NCBI GenBank assembly: GCA_943787535.1
Contig: CALSMU010000011.1
Span: 1 to 64,000, forward strand
Source: an uncultured Flavobacteriales bacterium
GTDB taxonomy: Bacteria > Bacteroidota > Bacteroidia > Flavobacteriales_D > Parvicellaceae
Direction of reading: 5' to 3'
DNA length: 64,000 bases
Shown here: in pieces, positions 9,823 through 19,499 of the stretch
How the letters are laid out: each line of letters starts with the position of its first letter
Position numbering within the stretch: position 1 is the first letter of the stretch
Translations under genes and position numbers: made by a program
The notes under the pieces: model-generated
Seen by the model: the letters and a program-made list of their open reading frames with translations, nothing else
Databases searched by the model: none
What the model was told of the DNA's origin: nothing

Positions 9823-10482
9823 TTAGTACTCATGATAACCAACTTTCTTCTTACATGAATTACAAAGGTTCAGTTGAACGTTGTCAATTGTTTTTATGGT
9901 TTCGGCGGCGTCTTGCATTATGCAAGTCGTATCAAAGCAATGAGGTAATCCAAAATTATGGCCTAATTCATGGCAACATATTTTTATGAATCTACTGCGA
10001 AAGTTTTTTTCTTTAAGCCTATAAGTGGATACAATGCAACTTTTACCTGGCATAAATCCTAATCCGAAAATTCCCCAATCAGCATATTTATAACTTGGTT
10101 CCTTTATTGTTTTTGTTGACTTATTACTATATTTTGTTGTAGATATGTCCTTATCGGTTAATCCAATGACAAAATCATAATTACTGTCGATATTCTTTCT
10201 TAGAAAACGAATCAAGGTGTCTGCTCTATATCGTGAACTTTTAACATTGATGTATGCATTTTTTGGCAATTCTATGGGCTTTAATAAGGTAACGTTTACA
10301 TGATAGAAATCAGATATTTCTTGTTGCATCATTTTAGCTTCTTTTGTGCTGAACTCTCCAAAAGGTTGTATGGCCACAAAAGTTTCCTCAGTAATTACCT
10401 TATAACGAAAGTTTGGGTATATAATTAAAGCAACCATTATCAGGAAGACAGTTGCAGAAAAAAGTGTGAAATATTTTTTCAT
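9823..10482 (-). CDS. Archaemetzincin-family zinc metallopeptidase, membrane-anchored
   Basis: The 219-residue protein carries the complete archaemetzincin motif near its C-terminus: HELGHNFGLPHC, then four residues and CIM, then exactly seventeen residues and CNSC. The three His bind the catalytic zinc, the Glu is the catalytic base, and the four Cys form a structural zinc site. An N-terminal hydrophobic segment (about 4-22, FTLFSATVFLIMVALIIYP) suggests membrane anchoring or export, which is notable because many archaemetzincins are cytosolic. Substrates are unknown. It is flanked by tandem tetR genes (convergent) and an ABC exporter upstream. Confidence 0.88.
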   Translation of the reverse strand: MKKYFTLFSATVFLIMVALIIYPNFRYKVITEETFVAIQPFGEFSTKEAKMMQQEISDFYHVNVTLLKPIELPKNAYINVKSSRYRADTLIRFLRKNIDSNYDFVIGLTDKDISTTKYSNKSTKTIKEPSYKYADWGIFGLGFMPGKSCIVSTYRLKEKNFRSRFIKICCHELGHNFGLPHCFDTTCIMQDAAETIKTIDNVQLNLCNSCKKKVGYHEY

Positions 10483-10571
10483 AATTAGAACTTTGATATA
10501 AAGCTACTAACGAAAATTGAAAATAAAATGATAGAAAGAATAAGCGTAACGATGCAATTATTATACGTTAT

Positions 10572-12377
10572 TTAATTTTGTTCGAATTGAATACTGCTAA
10601 GCTTAGCATAAATACCTTCATTATGAGAAAGTTCTTGATGTGTTCCTGACTCTACTATGGCACCTTTGTCAACTACGAGTATCTTATCTGCGTTTTTTAT
10701 AGTCGATAATCGATGCGCTATGACAAAGGATGTTCTCCCAATCATCAACTTTTCTAAAGCATCTTGCACTAGTTTTTCTGATTCTGAATCGAGAGAACTG
10801 GTTGCTTCATCAAGTATTAAAATTTTTGGATTTTTCAAAACTGCCCGTGCAATAGCAATTCTTTGTTTTTGTCCACCCGATAATTGAATCCCTCTATCAC
10901 CAACAGTGGTTTTAAATCCTTCAGGGAATTCTGTAATAAAATTGTGTGCATTTGCTTGTTTTGCAGCATTTTCGATTTCTTCAAAGGATGCTTTTGGATT
11001 TCCATAAGCAATGTTTTCTTCTATTGTACCTCCAAATAATATCACCTCTTGTGGAACGATAGCCATTTGGTTTCTCAGCTCCCTTCTGTTAAAGTCCGAA
11101 CTTGGAATGTTGTCAAATAAGATACTTCCATTTGTTGGTTCATAGAACCGTAATAATAATGAAGAAATAGTTGATTTTCCAGCTCCTGAGGGACCTACAA
11201 TTGCTATAGTTTGTCCTTCCTTTACCTCAAAATTTAAATTATTGATAACGGTTATGTCTGGTCTTGTTTCGTAGTGAAAGTTAATGTCTTTAAATATGAC
11301 ATTTCCTTTAAGAATGTGATTGAATTCTACTTCATATTCTTGCGATTCATTTGCGTCCCCCAATAAGTCCATTAACCTTTCAGTTGCACCAATGGCTTTT
11401 TGAATCGTTCCAAACATACTGCTAATGCCTCCAAATGAAGCACCAAGAAAAATTGTAAATAATATAAAACGAATGAAGTCATGCATTTGAAGTTCTCCTG
11501 AATTGGTCATATTCACCCCTTGCCAAATTACAATTGTAACCGCGCCGAACATCCCAATTATAATGAATGCAGCAAATAGTCCACGAAATATTGCGCCACG
11601 TATCGAAAGGTTTTTTATAGATTCCGTAGTAGCATTAAAACGTAGTATTTCAAAAGCTTCATTTGCGAAACTTTTTACATTTTTAATACCCATTAAAGTT
11701 TCCTGCAATATAGTATTGGAATCTGCTGATGCATCTTGTGCCTGTTTGGATAGTTTTTTAATCTTTTTGCCAAAAATCACTGCTAATATTGCAACCACAG
11801 GAACTGTAGCTAGCATTATCCCAGACAATTTTAAGGAAACATAAGCAATGAAGAAAATGGAGATGACAACCGTTATCCATTGTCTTATAAATTCAGCAAT
11901 GGTAGTCATTAAAAGTTCCTGAAGCAGGTTTATATCGGTTGCAATACGACTGCTTAATTCCCCAACCTTATTTTTGTCATAAAATGAAATAGGAGAGAAG
12001 ATTAATTGTTTGAAAGCTGCATTTCTAAGGTCTTGCAAAGATTTTTCAGTAACTATACTAAATAAGTATACTCTAAAAAAACTGAATATTGCATTTGCAA
12101 TAAAAACTCCGAATAACAATGTGACTATTACAGTGCTGCTTTGCATGTTATCAATACTGAAGCCTTCATTTTCTGCACCAGGAGTAGTTCCAAAGAAGGA
12201 TCCAATCAAGTATGGAAATCCCATAGTAGTGATACTAGATAAAATCAAGAAAAATAAACCAATAAAAAAAGTGAAACGATAGGGTTTTATATATCGAAAT
12301 ACTCTAAACGCTCTTTTAAACGCTCCTTTTTTAAGTTTAACTTTTTCTTCTTTATTTTTTTTACCAAATGGCGCCAT
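10572..12377 (-). CDS. ABC exporter with fused membrane and ATPase domains (MsbA-like)
   Basis: A type IV ABC exporter half-transporter of 601 residues when read from the ATG at 12377; a TTG three codons earlier is less likely. The N-terminal half has six membrane helices (about 30-330). The ATPase domain has Walker A GPSGAGKSTISS, the Q-loop segment MAIVPQEVILF, the signature LSGGQKQRIAIARA and Walker B ILILDEATSSLD, ending with the H-loop AHRLST. Such proteins work as homodimers flipping lipids, LPS precursors or drugs outward. The cargo is unknown, although lipid A export is a common role for the best match in Bacteroidota. Confidence 0.92.
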   Translation of the reverse strand: MAPFGKKNKEEKVKLKKGAFKRAFRVFRYIKPYRFTFFIGLFFLILSSITTMGFPYLIGSFFGTTPGAENEGFSIDNMQSSTVIVTLLFGVFIANAIFSFFRVYLFSIVTEKSLQDLRNAAFKQLIFSPISFYDKNKVGELSSRIATDINLLQELLMTTIAEFIRQWITVVISIFFIAYVSLKLSGIMLATVPVVAILAVIFGKKIKKLSKQAQDASADSNTILQETLMGIKNVKSFANEAFEILRFNATTESIKNLSIRGAIFRGLFAAFIIIGMFGAVTIVIWQGVNMTNSGELQMHDFIRFILFTIFLGASFGGISSMFGTIQKAIGATERLMDLLGDANESQEYEVEFNHILKGNVIFKDINFHYETRPDITVINNLNFEVKEGQTIAIVGPSGAGKSTISSLLLRFYEPTNGSILFDNIPSSDFNRRELRNQMAIVPQEVILFGGTIEENIAYGNPKASFEEIENAAKQANAHNFITEFPEGFKTTVGDRGIQLSGGQKQRIAIARAVLKNPKILILDEATSSLDSESEKLVQDALEKLMIGRTSFVIAHRLSTIKNADKILVVDKGAIVESGTHQELSHNEGIYAKLSSIQFEQN

Positions 12378-12480
12378 AATCGGCAACGAATCTACTATAT
12401 ATTTATTGGTTATGGTGTCATGGAATTGTATTTATATTTTCCTGAATGTTAATTTTATTTTTAATAAATTTGAAATTACT

Positions 12481-12510
12481 TTTGTAAATAGGAAAAAAGG
12501 TATATTTTTG
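12481..12510 (+). promoter_or_regulatory. Bacteroidota-type promoter of rpmH
   Basis: TTTG at 12481-12484 and TATTTTTG at 12503-12510 are separated by 18 nt, matching the known TTTG-N17-23-TANNTTTG pattern of the phylum's primary sigma factor. Transcription would begin about 40 nt upstream of the rpmH start. Confidence 0.65.
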
Positions 12511-12558
12511 CAATCCAAAATTTGGTGCGCCTTTATGGTGTAGCTTAAACAAAATACA

Positions 12559-12717
12559 ATGAAAAGAACGTTTCAACCTTCAAATAGAAAGAGAAAGAAC
12601 AAGCACGGGTTTAGATTAAGAATGTCTACTAAGAATGGTAGAAAGATTATAAACGCTAGAAGAAGAAAAGGTAGAAAAAAGGTTTCTGTTTCTGATGAAC
12701 CTCGTCCGAAAAGATAA
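12559..12717 (+). CDS. rpmH: 50S ribosomal protein L34
   Basis: A 52-residue, highly basic protein reading [18 protein letters not shown], then [20 protein letters not shown], typical of L34 in every residue block. It is a structural protein of the large ribosomal subunit that packs against 23S rRNA. A promoter lies immediately upstream and a strong terminator immediately downstream, so it forms a monocistronic unit. The common neighbours rnpA and dnaA are not present. Confidence 0.98.
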   Translation: MKRTFQPSNRKRKNKHGFRLRMSTKNGRKIINARRRKGRKKVSVSDEPRPKR

Positions 12718-12740
12718 TAATTAGATTACTTAAACTTTAA

Positions 12741-12771
12741 AAAGGTCGTTTCTATGGAACGACCTTTTTTG
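12741..12771 (+). terminator. Rho-independent terminator of rpmH
   Basis: Stem AAAGGTCGTT (12741-12750) pairs with AACGACCTTT (12759-12768) across an 8-nt loop and is followed by a T run. It lies 24 nt after the rpmH stop. Confidence 0.88.
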
Positions 12772-12790
12772 TGTTTAAAAATTAATATAA

Positions 12791-12826
12791 CAAGAAAAGA
12801 CCTCCGATAATGGAGGTCTTTTCTTG
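12791..12826 (-). terminator. Terminator downstream of the AEET-repeat protein gene
   Basis: A perfect 15-bp stem (CAAGAAAAGACCTCC/GGAGGTCTTTTCTTG) with a 6-nt loop, 18 nt beyond the stop of the leftward gene at 12844. The T-rich arm works on either strand, so it may terminate in both directions. Confidence 0.75.
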
Positions 12827-12843
12827 TTTGTTGTGAATTGATA

Positions 12844-14265
12844 TTATTTAACCCATTTTTGAGAACTTAACATAAGCCCCTCTTGAACGGTAATTCTTTC
12901 TCCACTGTTATAAGCCGTTACAAAAGGTCCAGGGAAGTCATACTTCTTAACCCCGTTCCTAGTGTCTCTAGCTCCTTTATAAGTGTTTACACCGTCTGTT
13001 GTGTATTTAACCCATCCTTCGTGGTTGTCTAGATTTAATTTATTGTTGTATCCGTTGTATCTTTTTTGAATGTATTTTGCATCAACAGTTTTGTGCGCTG
13101 CTAAAACTTGAACTCTAAAGGAAACTCCTGTTGCAGGTGATTCATGCGTTACAATTGTTGTTGATGCTGTTTCCTCTGCTGTTTCCTCCGCTGTTTCCTC
13201 TGCTGTTTCCTCCGCTGTTTCCTCTGCTGTTTCCTCTGCTGTTTCCTCTGCTGTTTCCTCTGCTGTTTCCTCTGCTGTTTCCTCTGCTGTTTCCTCTGCT
13301 GTTTCCTCTGCTGTTTCCTCTGCTGTTTCCTCTGCTGTTTCCTCTGCTGTTTCCTCTGCTGTTTCCTCTGCTGTTTCCTCTGCTGTTTCCTCTGCTGTTT
13401 CCTCCGCTGTTTCCTCCGCTGTTTCACCAATGGTGACTGCTGGAATTTCTATACTTTGCGGTATATCATCTACCATTAAAAATTCAGCAGAGAAATATCC
13501 TGTAATAGAAAATGCTTGGGGCGCATTTTCAGCAGGTGAAAGTCTGTATGAAACGGTTATCACAGATTTCTCTGCGGGTATATTTGTCCATAAAAACTTT
13601 ACTATGTTATTCGTAAATTTATATACACCTCCAGCGGTTTCAATCTTTGAGGCAGTAAATCCGACAGGTATATTTTCTTTTAATCTAGAAAACCCAGTTT
13701 GATTTCCTTTTGTTATCGAAACAGCTACGATGTATTCATCGCCATTTTTTTCGATGGTTCTAATTCCAGATACGGGTGTGTTTTGGCTATTATTATTTTC
13801 TATAATGGCGGTTGTGTTGGTTGAGCTTGTTCCTTCAGATACAGTAAATGTAATTGGATCTATCGTTTCCGACTTTCTTTCTTCTCCCTCTAAGTAAGAA
13901 AAAGTACCATCAATAGTTTTATTTCCAATTGATCCAGCTTTCGCTGTTAATCTATATTTTAATGTGATTGTCTCTTCGGGTGGTATTGAATACCAGACGA
14001 ATAAAGCTTTTGATTTATCAAAGGAAAAGGATGCACCAGCATTTGATATTTCCTCTATTAATATCCCAGGTGCATTGTCAAGATTAAGCAACAAACGTGC
14101 TGGACCAGTTGCAGATCCTTTATTAATAATTATTGAAACCTCTACACTTTTTTCCTCTGAAATTTCAGAAGGTAATTCATGGACAACGGAGACCTCTCCA
14201 ACATAAAAAAATGGTAGCAGGATTAGTCCTACTAAATTTAACGAGATGAACAGTGATTTAAACAT
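12844..14265 (-). CDS. Surface protein with duplicated N-terminal domain, AEET minisatellite and SPOR-like C-terminus
   Basis: The 473-residue protein starts with a hydrophobic signal or anchor segment (about 1-24). Two homologous beta-rich domains follow (about 25-145 and 165-275); both have a conserved pattern of VSI..KG...G.. ending in I-P.E..I...YRL. A block of 21 AEET tetrapeptides spans about residues 280-366. The C-terminal domain (about 375-473) begins FRVQVLAAHKTVDAKYIQKR and ends KKYDFPGPFVTAYNSGERIT, resembling a SPOR-like beta-alpha-beta peptidoglycan-binding module. The acidic repeat is probably a flexible spacer between cell wall and outer parts. I do not recognise a named family. 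Confidence 0.8.
   Translation of the reverse strand: MFKSLFISLNLVGLILLPFFYVGEVSVVHELPSEISEEKSVEVSIIINKGSATGPARLLLNLDNAPGILIEEISNAGASFSFDKSKALFVWYSIPPEETITLKYRLTAKAGSIGNKTIDGTFSYLEGEERKSETIDPITFTVSEGTSSTNTTAIIENNNSQNTPVSGIRTIEKNGDEYIVAVSITKGNQTGFSRLKENIPVGFTASKIETAGGVYKFTNNIVKFLWTNIPAEKSVITVSYRLSPAENAPQAFSITGYFSAEFLMVDDIPQSIEIPAVTIGETAEETAEETAEETAEETAEETAEETAEETAEETAEETAEETAEETAEETAEETAEETAEETAEETAEETAEETAEETAEETAEETASTTIVTHESPATGVSFRVQVLAAHKTVDAKYIQKRYNGYNNKLNLDNHEGWVKYTTDGVNTYKGARDTRNGVKKYDFPGPFVTAYNSGERITVQEGLMLSSQKWVK
13166..13425 (-). repeat. 12-bp in-frame minisatellite, about 21 units encoding AEET
   Basis: Units of GCTGTTTCCTCT on the plus strand (a few with CCTCC) are repeated 21 times without gap, then end in a partial unit. 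On the coding strand each unit encodes Ala-Glu-Glu-Thr. Sequence variants (TCC against TCT) occur only near the two ends, as expected from recent internal expansion by slippage or unequal exchange. Because the unit is a multiple of three, copy-number changes lengthen or shorten the protein without a frameshift. Confidence 0.97.
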
Positions 14266-14365
14266 AGCTGCATTTTTGCTTATTTACTCTCAAAAATACC
14301 CTAAGTTTAAAGCGTTAGATAGGTGCTTTTTTATAATTTTCTACAGAAGTTTGTTAATAAGGAAC

Positions 14366-14394
14366 AAAAAAAGCGACCATTGGTCGCTTTTTTT
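14366..14394 (-). terminator. Bidirectional terminator between two surface-protein genes
   Basis: The palindrome AAAAAAAGCGACC-ATT-GGTCGCTTTTTTT has A and T tracts on both sides. It follows the stop of the leftward barrel-protein gene at 14416. Confidence 0.85.
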
Positions 14395-14415
14395 AAGTTA
14401 AGTATAGAATGAAAT

Positions 14416-15753
14416 TTATTGCTCAAAGAAATAGTCTATTAGGTCATGAAGTAATTTCACTGTAAAGTTGTTAGAGCCTTCGAAGAATCCATCAATAGCT
14501 TCAGTAATTTCACTTGCAGAGATAATCCCATTCCCGTTCGAATCTGCTTCTAGTAAATTTTCAGGAATATTAGAACCACCACTTAAATTATCGTTATCAG
14601 CATAGTTTTTCTCAATGTTGTCACTTATTCTATTAAGTGTAGCTAAAGAAGCATCATCTGAGAAAGATTCATGTCTAACCGTTTCTATAGAGTCTCTTGC
14701 TGAAGCACGGGCAGCTAATAATTCATCCGTTATTTCCATACCCATTTCGTTTACCTGCGCACCACTCTTAGTTCCTTTTTCTTTATCTAAGTAATCTGGC
14801 ACACCATCAGCATCTTCATCCATAGGGCAACCAGACGCGTCTACTTCAACTCCTTTTGGGGTGTGCTGACAGTCATCAGCAGTGTCAATAATTCCATCAC
14901 CATCGTCATCGCCTTTTTTTAATTCAGCAAAATCAACATCATCGTATCTATGTTTTAGTTCTTGATCCTTTCTTCCAACTACATAGTGCAAAGAGAAACC
15001 AACGTAAATAAATTTATCGTTATTTCCATTTTCTTTATAGTTGTCAATTCTGTCTGTAAGTGCTAGATTGTATGAACCGAAAACTCTTCCTTGTGTACGG
15101 TCACTAAATTTCCATTTTAATCCAAATGTTAATGGAATTGACAAAGAGTTTCTACTGTAGTTTTCAGTAGAGTCTGTTAACTGGCTTTCGTAAGTATAGT
15201 CTCTTAATAGTTGAACCGCATTTGTGTCATTATCGGTATTAGTAAACGCAACGTTGTTGATGGTGCCATCCTCCCAGTAATAGTATTCATTTCCGTTTTT
15301 GTCCTCTAAGTCAGAATTTGCATCAAATGTTAAATAACTTATTCCTGCAGAAAGATAAGGCGAGAAGGGAGAGTTTCGTTTAAAAATCAAATCATCATCC
15401 ATGTGAAAGACAAAATTAATTCCTATTTGTAAAAGCGGAGATTCAAAATTTCTATTATTTGTAATCACACTTGAGTTTTCATTGTAAGCCAATGATCCAT
15501 ATAGCAAATCAATTTGCCCTCCAGCAATATTACCAAACCTATGCTCTAAATTAAATGTGTAGCAACTTCTAATATTCGAAAGTGTTGAGACTTTCGAATC
15601 CGTTGCTAAATCCCCAATAAAGCTAGAAAATCCAGTTCCAACACCAATGGTGAAATAATCTAAAGGACCTTTATATTCTGTCTTTATTTCCTCTTTCTGG
15701 GCTATTCCTAGTGAAGTTAACACAAGTAAAAAGAATAGTATTACATTTTTCAT
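14416..15753 (-). CDS. Outer-membrane beta-barrel protein with calcium-binding type 3 repeats and EF-hand
   Basis: The 445-residue protein has a signal peptide (about 1-18), then an OmpA/OprF-like eight-stranded barrel region (about 25-255; alternating aromatics, ending in VGFSLHYVVGRKD). Thrombospondin type 3-like calcium-binding segments follow (DDDGDGIIDTADDCQHTPKG, DEDADGVPDYLD). An EF-hand-like loop DSNGNGIISASE is found near residue 410. The usual OmpA peptidoglycan-binding domain is absent and the end is a short amphipathic tail. The role is probably structural or Ca-dependent adhesion in the outer membrane; this is inference. Confidence 0.82.
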   Translation of the reverse strand: MKNVILFFLLVLTSLGIAQKEEIKTEYKGPLDYFTIGVGTGFSSFIGDLATDSKVSTLSNIRSCYTFNLEHRFGNIAGGQIDLLYGSLAYNENSSVITNNRNFESPLLQIGINFVFHMDDDLIFKRNSPFSPYLSAGISYLTFDANSDLEDKNGNEYYYWEDGTINNVAFTNTDNDTNAVQLLRDYTYESQLTDSTENYSRNSLSIPLTFGLKWKFSDRTQGRVFGSYNLALTDRIDNYKENGNNDKFIYVGFSLHYVVGRKDQELKHRYDDVDFAELKKGDDDGDGIIDTADDCQHTPKGVEVDASGCPMDEDADGVPDYLDKEKGTKSGAQVNEMGMEITDELLAARASARDSIETVRHESFSDDASLATLNRISDNIEKNYADNDNLSGGSNIPENLLEADSNGNGIISASEITEAIDGFFEGSNNFTVKLLHDLIDYFFEQ

Positions 15754-15865
15754 AAATTAGTTTTTTTAAGCCCAATATGATAATTCCGTAGACCAATCGT
15801 TACTGAGCAACTGTAAAAATACATAAACTAATTTAATTATTAAACTTATAGCCTTAAGATAGATA

Positions 15866-16573
15866 TTAGAAGTTGGGTGAATGCGTGTGTTGTTTATAAA
15901 ATATATTAATCTCATTTACCGCTTCATCTGCTGAGTCAACAATTTTAATTAAATCTAAGTCCTTAGCACTTATATTGTTTTCTTTTTCGAGAAGAGTTGA
16001 CTTTATCCAGTCCAATAAGCCAGTCCAATAAGCAGTTCCTACTAAAATTACAGGAAATTTACCTAATTTTTTGGTCTGAATTAATGTCAAGGCTTCAAAT
16101 AGTTCATCAAGTGTTCCGAAACCTCCTGGAAGAACAATAAACCCTTGAGCATATTTAACAAACATAACTTTGCGAACAAAGAAATAATCAAAATTGATCA
16201 TTTTATCGCTATCAATATAAGGATTGTAATGTTGCTCAAAAGGGAGTTCAATGTTTAGCCCAACAGAAGTACCCTTCCCTCTTTTTGCACCTTTATTTCC
16301 AGCTTCCATTATCCCTGGACCACCTCCAGTAATTACGCCATAATTATTGAGGGTAAGCTTATAAGCAATTTCTTCAGCTAATTTATAATATTCGTGGTCT
16401 TCGCTTGTTCTTGCAGAACCAAATATAGATACACATGGCCCTATTCTAGCTAATCTTTCGTATCCTTCAACAAATTCTGACATAATTTTAAAAACTGCCC
16501 AACTATCATTTGTTTTAATTTCATTCCAATCCTTTTTCTTAAAGGACTCTTCAACTCTATTTCTATCGCTCAT
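15866..16573 (-). CDS. LOG-family protein (nucleotide phosphoribohydrolase, TIGR00730 type)
   Basis: The 235-residue protein has a Rossmann-like fold with VSIFGSARTSEDH, GGGPGIMEAGNKGA and the hallmark PGGFGTLDELFE. Family members cleave the ribose-5-phosphate from nucleotide monophosphates (cytokinin activation, AMP hydrolysis) and were formerly misnamed lysine decarboxylases. It acts in the cytoplasm. It is a solo gene downstream of uvrA in the same direction with a 90-nt gap. Confidence 0.92.
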   Translation of the reverse strand: MSDRNRVEESFKKKDWNEIKTNDSWAVFKIMSEFVEGYERLARIGPCVSIFGSARTSEDHEYYKLAEEIAYKLTLNNYGVITGGGPGIMEAGNKGAKRGKGTSVGLNIELPFEQHYNPYIDSDKMINFDYFFVRKVMFVKYAQGFIVLPGGFGTLDELFEALTLIQTKKLGKFPVILVGTAYWTGLLDWIKSTLLEKENNISAKDLDLIKIVDSADEAVNEINIFYKQHTHSPNF

Positions 16574-16663
16574 CTATTTTTGGTTTTTATTTAATAATCG
16601 TCATATAAATGATAACGAAAGCTTTACGTAAATTTCAACAGAAAGTTCCATTCCTGTGGAATA

Positions 16664-19495
16664 TTAGCACAGCTCTTGTGCAAGGTATCTTGCGGTGTGA
16701 CTTTCTTTATTTGTAATAACCTGCTCTGGAGTCCCTTGGCAAAGTATTTTACCTCCATTTTTACCTCCTTCCGGCCCAATGTCAATAATATGGTCGGCTA
16801 TTTTAACTATATCTAGGTTATGTTCAATTACTAAAACCGAATTACCATTATCGACTAACCTGTTTAATACATCTAGCAGTAATTGTATGTCTTGAAAGTG
16901 CAGGCCAGTTGAGGGTTCATCTAGAATATAGAAGGTTTTGCCAGTATCTCTTTTCGAAAGTTCTGAAGCTAATTTTATTCTTTGGGCTTCCCCACCAGAA
17001 AGTGTTGTGGAAGGTTGTCCTAACTTTACATAACCCAAGCCAATAGAGTTTAAAGTATCTACTTTCATGAAGATATTTGGAATATGGCTAAAAAAGGTAA
17101 CGGCTTCGTAAATGGACATTTCCAAAACATCATTAATCGAATGTCCTTTATATCTGACTTCAAGTGTTTCTCTGTTGTATCTTTTCCCTTGACAACTTTC
17201 ACAATTGACATAAACATCTGGTAAAAAGTTCATCTCGATAAGTTTTACTCCAGCTCCCTTACATTCTTCGCATCTCCCTCCTTTTACATTAAAAGAAAAC
17301 CTTCCAATTTTATATCCTCTGATTTTAGATTCGGGCAGTTCGGCGAAAAGTTTCCGAATTTCAGTAAATAAACCAGTATATGTAGATGGATTCGATCTTG
17401 GGGTTCTACCTATAGGAGATTGATTTATTTCAATAACCTTATCAAGGTGTTCTAATCCTTTTATCGATTTAAAGGGTAGGGGTTTTTTAACTCCTCTGTA
17501 GATGTGTTGGTTAAGAATTGGGTACAATGTTTCATTTATCAATGAAGATTTTCCACTGCCTGAAACACCTGTGACACAAATAAATACTTCTAAAGGAAAT
17601 TTTACATTTACATTTTTTAAATTATGCCCTGAAGCACCTTTGAGTAGTAAATTTTTCCCTGATGTTTTCCTTCTTTTTTTTGGAATTGCTATTTCTTTTT
17701 TGCCAAGAATATAATCTGCAGTAGTTGAATTTGCTTTATTCAATTCTGATGGTGGTCCTTGAGAAACAATGTGACCGCCCTTGATTCCGGCTCCAGGTCC
17801 AATGTCAATTAAATGATCAGCATGAAGCATAATATCTTTGTCGTGTTCAACAACAATTACCGAATTACCACTTTCTCTTAGTTTGACTAAAGATTCAATT
17901 AACCGATGATTGTCTCTTTGATGCAGCCCAATAGATGGTTCATCAAGAATGTAAAGGACACCTGTTAATTCTGAGCCAATTTGCGTGGCTAATCTAATTC
18001 TTTGAGCTTCTCCTCCAGACAGGGTTCTCGCACTTAGGTCAAGTGACAAATAATTAAGACCAACATTTAATAGAAATTGAGTTCTATCTTTGATTTCTTT
18101 AACAATTTCTTTAGCAATTATCCACTGATTGCTGGATAAATAATCCTCAAGTGAGTTGTTCCAGTTTGCTAGGTCGGACAAGTCCATTTTAGTTAATTCT
18201 GAAATCGGAGTACCATTAACTTTATATAATAATGAATCATCTTTTAATCGACTCCCATTGCATGCAGAACATTTAATTTTATTGGTAAAGCTATCCGCCC
18301 ATCTTTGTATACCTTTCGAACCTTGGTCTTTTTGATGCCTTATTACAAAGTTGATTATTCCTTCGAAATTTGACACTACTTCATGAACACCTGAATTTCC
18401 AATAATTTTTATCAATTCATCCGTTCCATATAGAAGTTTATTGCGTATTTCTTCTGATATGTCTTTTAAAGGAGTTGTTAAATTGTGACCAGCATTAACT
18501 AGAATAACCTCTATTTGCTTGAAAATCCAATTTTCTTGATACTTCCCCAAGGGAGCAAACCCTCCTTTCTTGACCGAAAGTTTGGTGTCTGGTAAAATTT
18601 TATTGATGTCAACTTCGGTAACTTCTCCCAGTCCATTGCATTTATTGCAAGCACCGTATGGCGAGTTAAATGAAAAGATGTTTGGCTCAGGTTCGGGAAG
18701 TGAAAAACCACTTGAAGGACACATTAAAGAGCTACTAAAATGTCTTGTCTCATTTTTTTCGTCCTGAATTATGAGTAGTTCACCTTTACCTTTCTTTAAT
18801 GCCAATTGTATTCCTTGAACTAAACGCTGTTTCGATTTATCACCTACCTTGATTCGGTCTATGACAATCTCAATGGTATGCGTTTTATATCTGTCTAGCT
18901 TAAGCCCTGGAGAAATGTCTACTATTTCTCCATCAATTCGAACTTTTAAAAAGCCTTGTTTACGCGCTTTATCAAAAAGTTCTCGATAATGTCCTTTTCT
19001 TGATTTTATTATGGGCGCAAGAATGATGATTTTTTCGTTGGCAAAATCGGTTTCAATTAACTCAATAATTTGTTTCTCGGAGTATTTGACTAATTGTTTT
19101 CCTGTTTCCGGAGAATAGGCTTCCGATGCTCTTGCATAAAGTAATCTTAGAAAATCATAGATTTCTGTAATCGTACCTACGGTAGACCTGGGATTTTTAC
19201 TTACTGTTTTTTGCTCTATCGAAATTACGGGGCTCAAACCTGTTATTTCATCTACTTCAGGCCTTGCTAATCCGCCTAAAAATTGACGGGCATAGGCAGA
19301 AAACGTTTCAATATACCTTCTTTGTCCTTCTGCAAATATTGTATCAAACGCAAGTGATGATTTTCCACTACCACTTAAACCTGTGATTACCACTAGCTTA
19401 TTACGGGGTATCTTTATGTCTATATTTTTAAGGTTGTGTGCCCTGGCGCCAAAGACTTCTATAAAACCATCTTCTATAATAAAATCATCCTCCAT
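16664..19495 (-). CDS. uvrA: Excinuclease ABC subunit A
   Basis: The 943-residue protein is the normal length for UvrA. It has two ABC ATPase modules: Walker [13 protein letters not shown] near residue 40 and [13 protein letters not shown] in the second half, and signatures [12 protein letters not shown] and [12 protein letters not shown]. The expected zinc-finger cysteines are present ([26 protein letters not shown] and [10 protein letters not shown]). UvrA dimers recognise bulky DNA lesions and load UvrB in nucleotide excision repair. The start lies 4 nt downstream of the lytic transglycosylase stop. Confidence 0.98.
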   Translation of the reverse strand: MEDDFIIEDGFIEVFGARAHNLKNIDIKIPRNKLVVITGLSGSGKSSLAFDTIFAEGQRRYIETFSAYARQFLGGLARPEVDEITGLSPVISIEQKTVSKNPRSTVGTITEIYDFLRLLYARASEAYSPETGKQLVKYSEKQIIELIETDFANEKIIILAPIIKSRKGHYRELFDKARKQGFLKVRIDGEIVDISPGLKLDRYKTHTIEIVIDRIKVGDKSKQRLVQGIQLALKKGKGELLIIQDEKNETRHFSSSLMCPSSGFSLPEPEPNIFSFNSPYGACNKCNGLGEVTEVDINKILPDTKLSVKKGGFAPLGKYQENWIFKQIEVILVNAGHNLTTPLKDISEEIRNKLLYGTDELIKIIGNSGVHEVVSNFEGIINFVIRHQKDQGSKGIQRWADSFTNKIKCSACNGSRLKDDSLLYKVNGTPISELTKMDLSDLANWNNSLEDYLSSNQWIIAKEIVKEIKDRTQFLLNVGLNYLSLDLSARTLSGGEAQRIRLATQIGSELTGVLYILDEPSIGLHQRDNHRLIESLVKLRESGNSVIVVEHDKDIMLHADHLIDIGPGAGIKGGHIVSQGPPSELNKANSTTADYILGKKEIAIPKKRRKTSGKNLLLKGASGHNLKNVNVKFPLEVFICVTGVSGSGKSSLINETLYPILNQHIYRGVKKPLPFKSIKGLEHLDKVIEINQSPIGRTPRSNPSTYTGLFTEIRKLFAELPESKIRGYKIGRFSFNVKGGRCEECKGAGVKLIEMNFLPDVYVNCESCQGKRYNRETLEVRYKGHSINDVLEMSIYEAVTFFSHIPNIFMKVDTLNSIGLGYVKLGQPSTTLSGGEAQRIKLASELSKRDTGKTFYILDEPSTGLHFQDIQLLLDVLNRLVDNGNSVLVIEHNLDIVKIADHIIDIGPEGGKNGGKILCQGTPEQVITNKESHTARYLAQELC

Positions 19496-19499
19496 ACTA

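Noticed and set aside
13166-13425. CRISPR-like array
   Set aside because: Units are contiguous 12-mers without spacers and encode protein.
13131-13436. Open frames on both strands rich in Leu-Phe-Pro or Lys-Gln-Arg inside the repeat block
   Set aside because: They are by-products of the 12-bp repeat read in other frames; only the AEET frame has a start, signal peptide and flanking domains.
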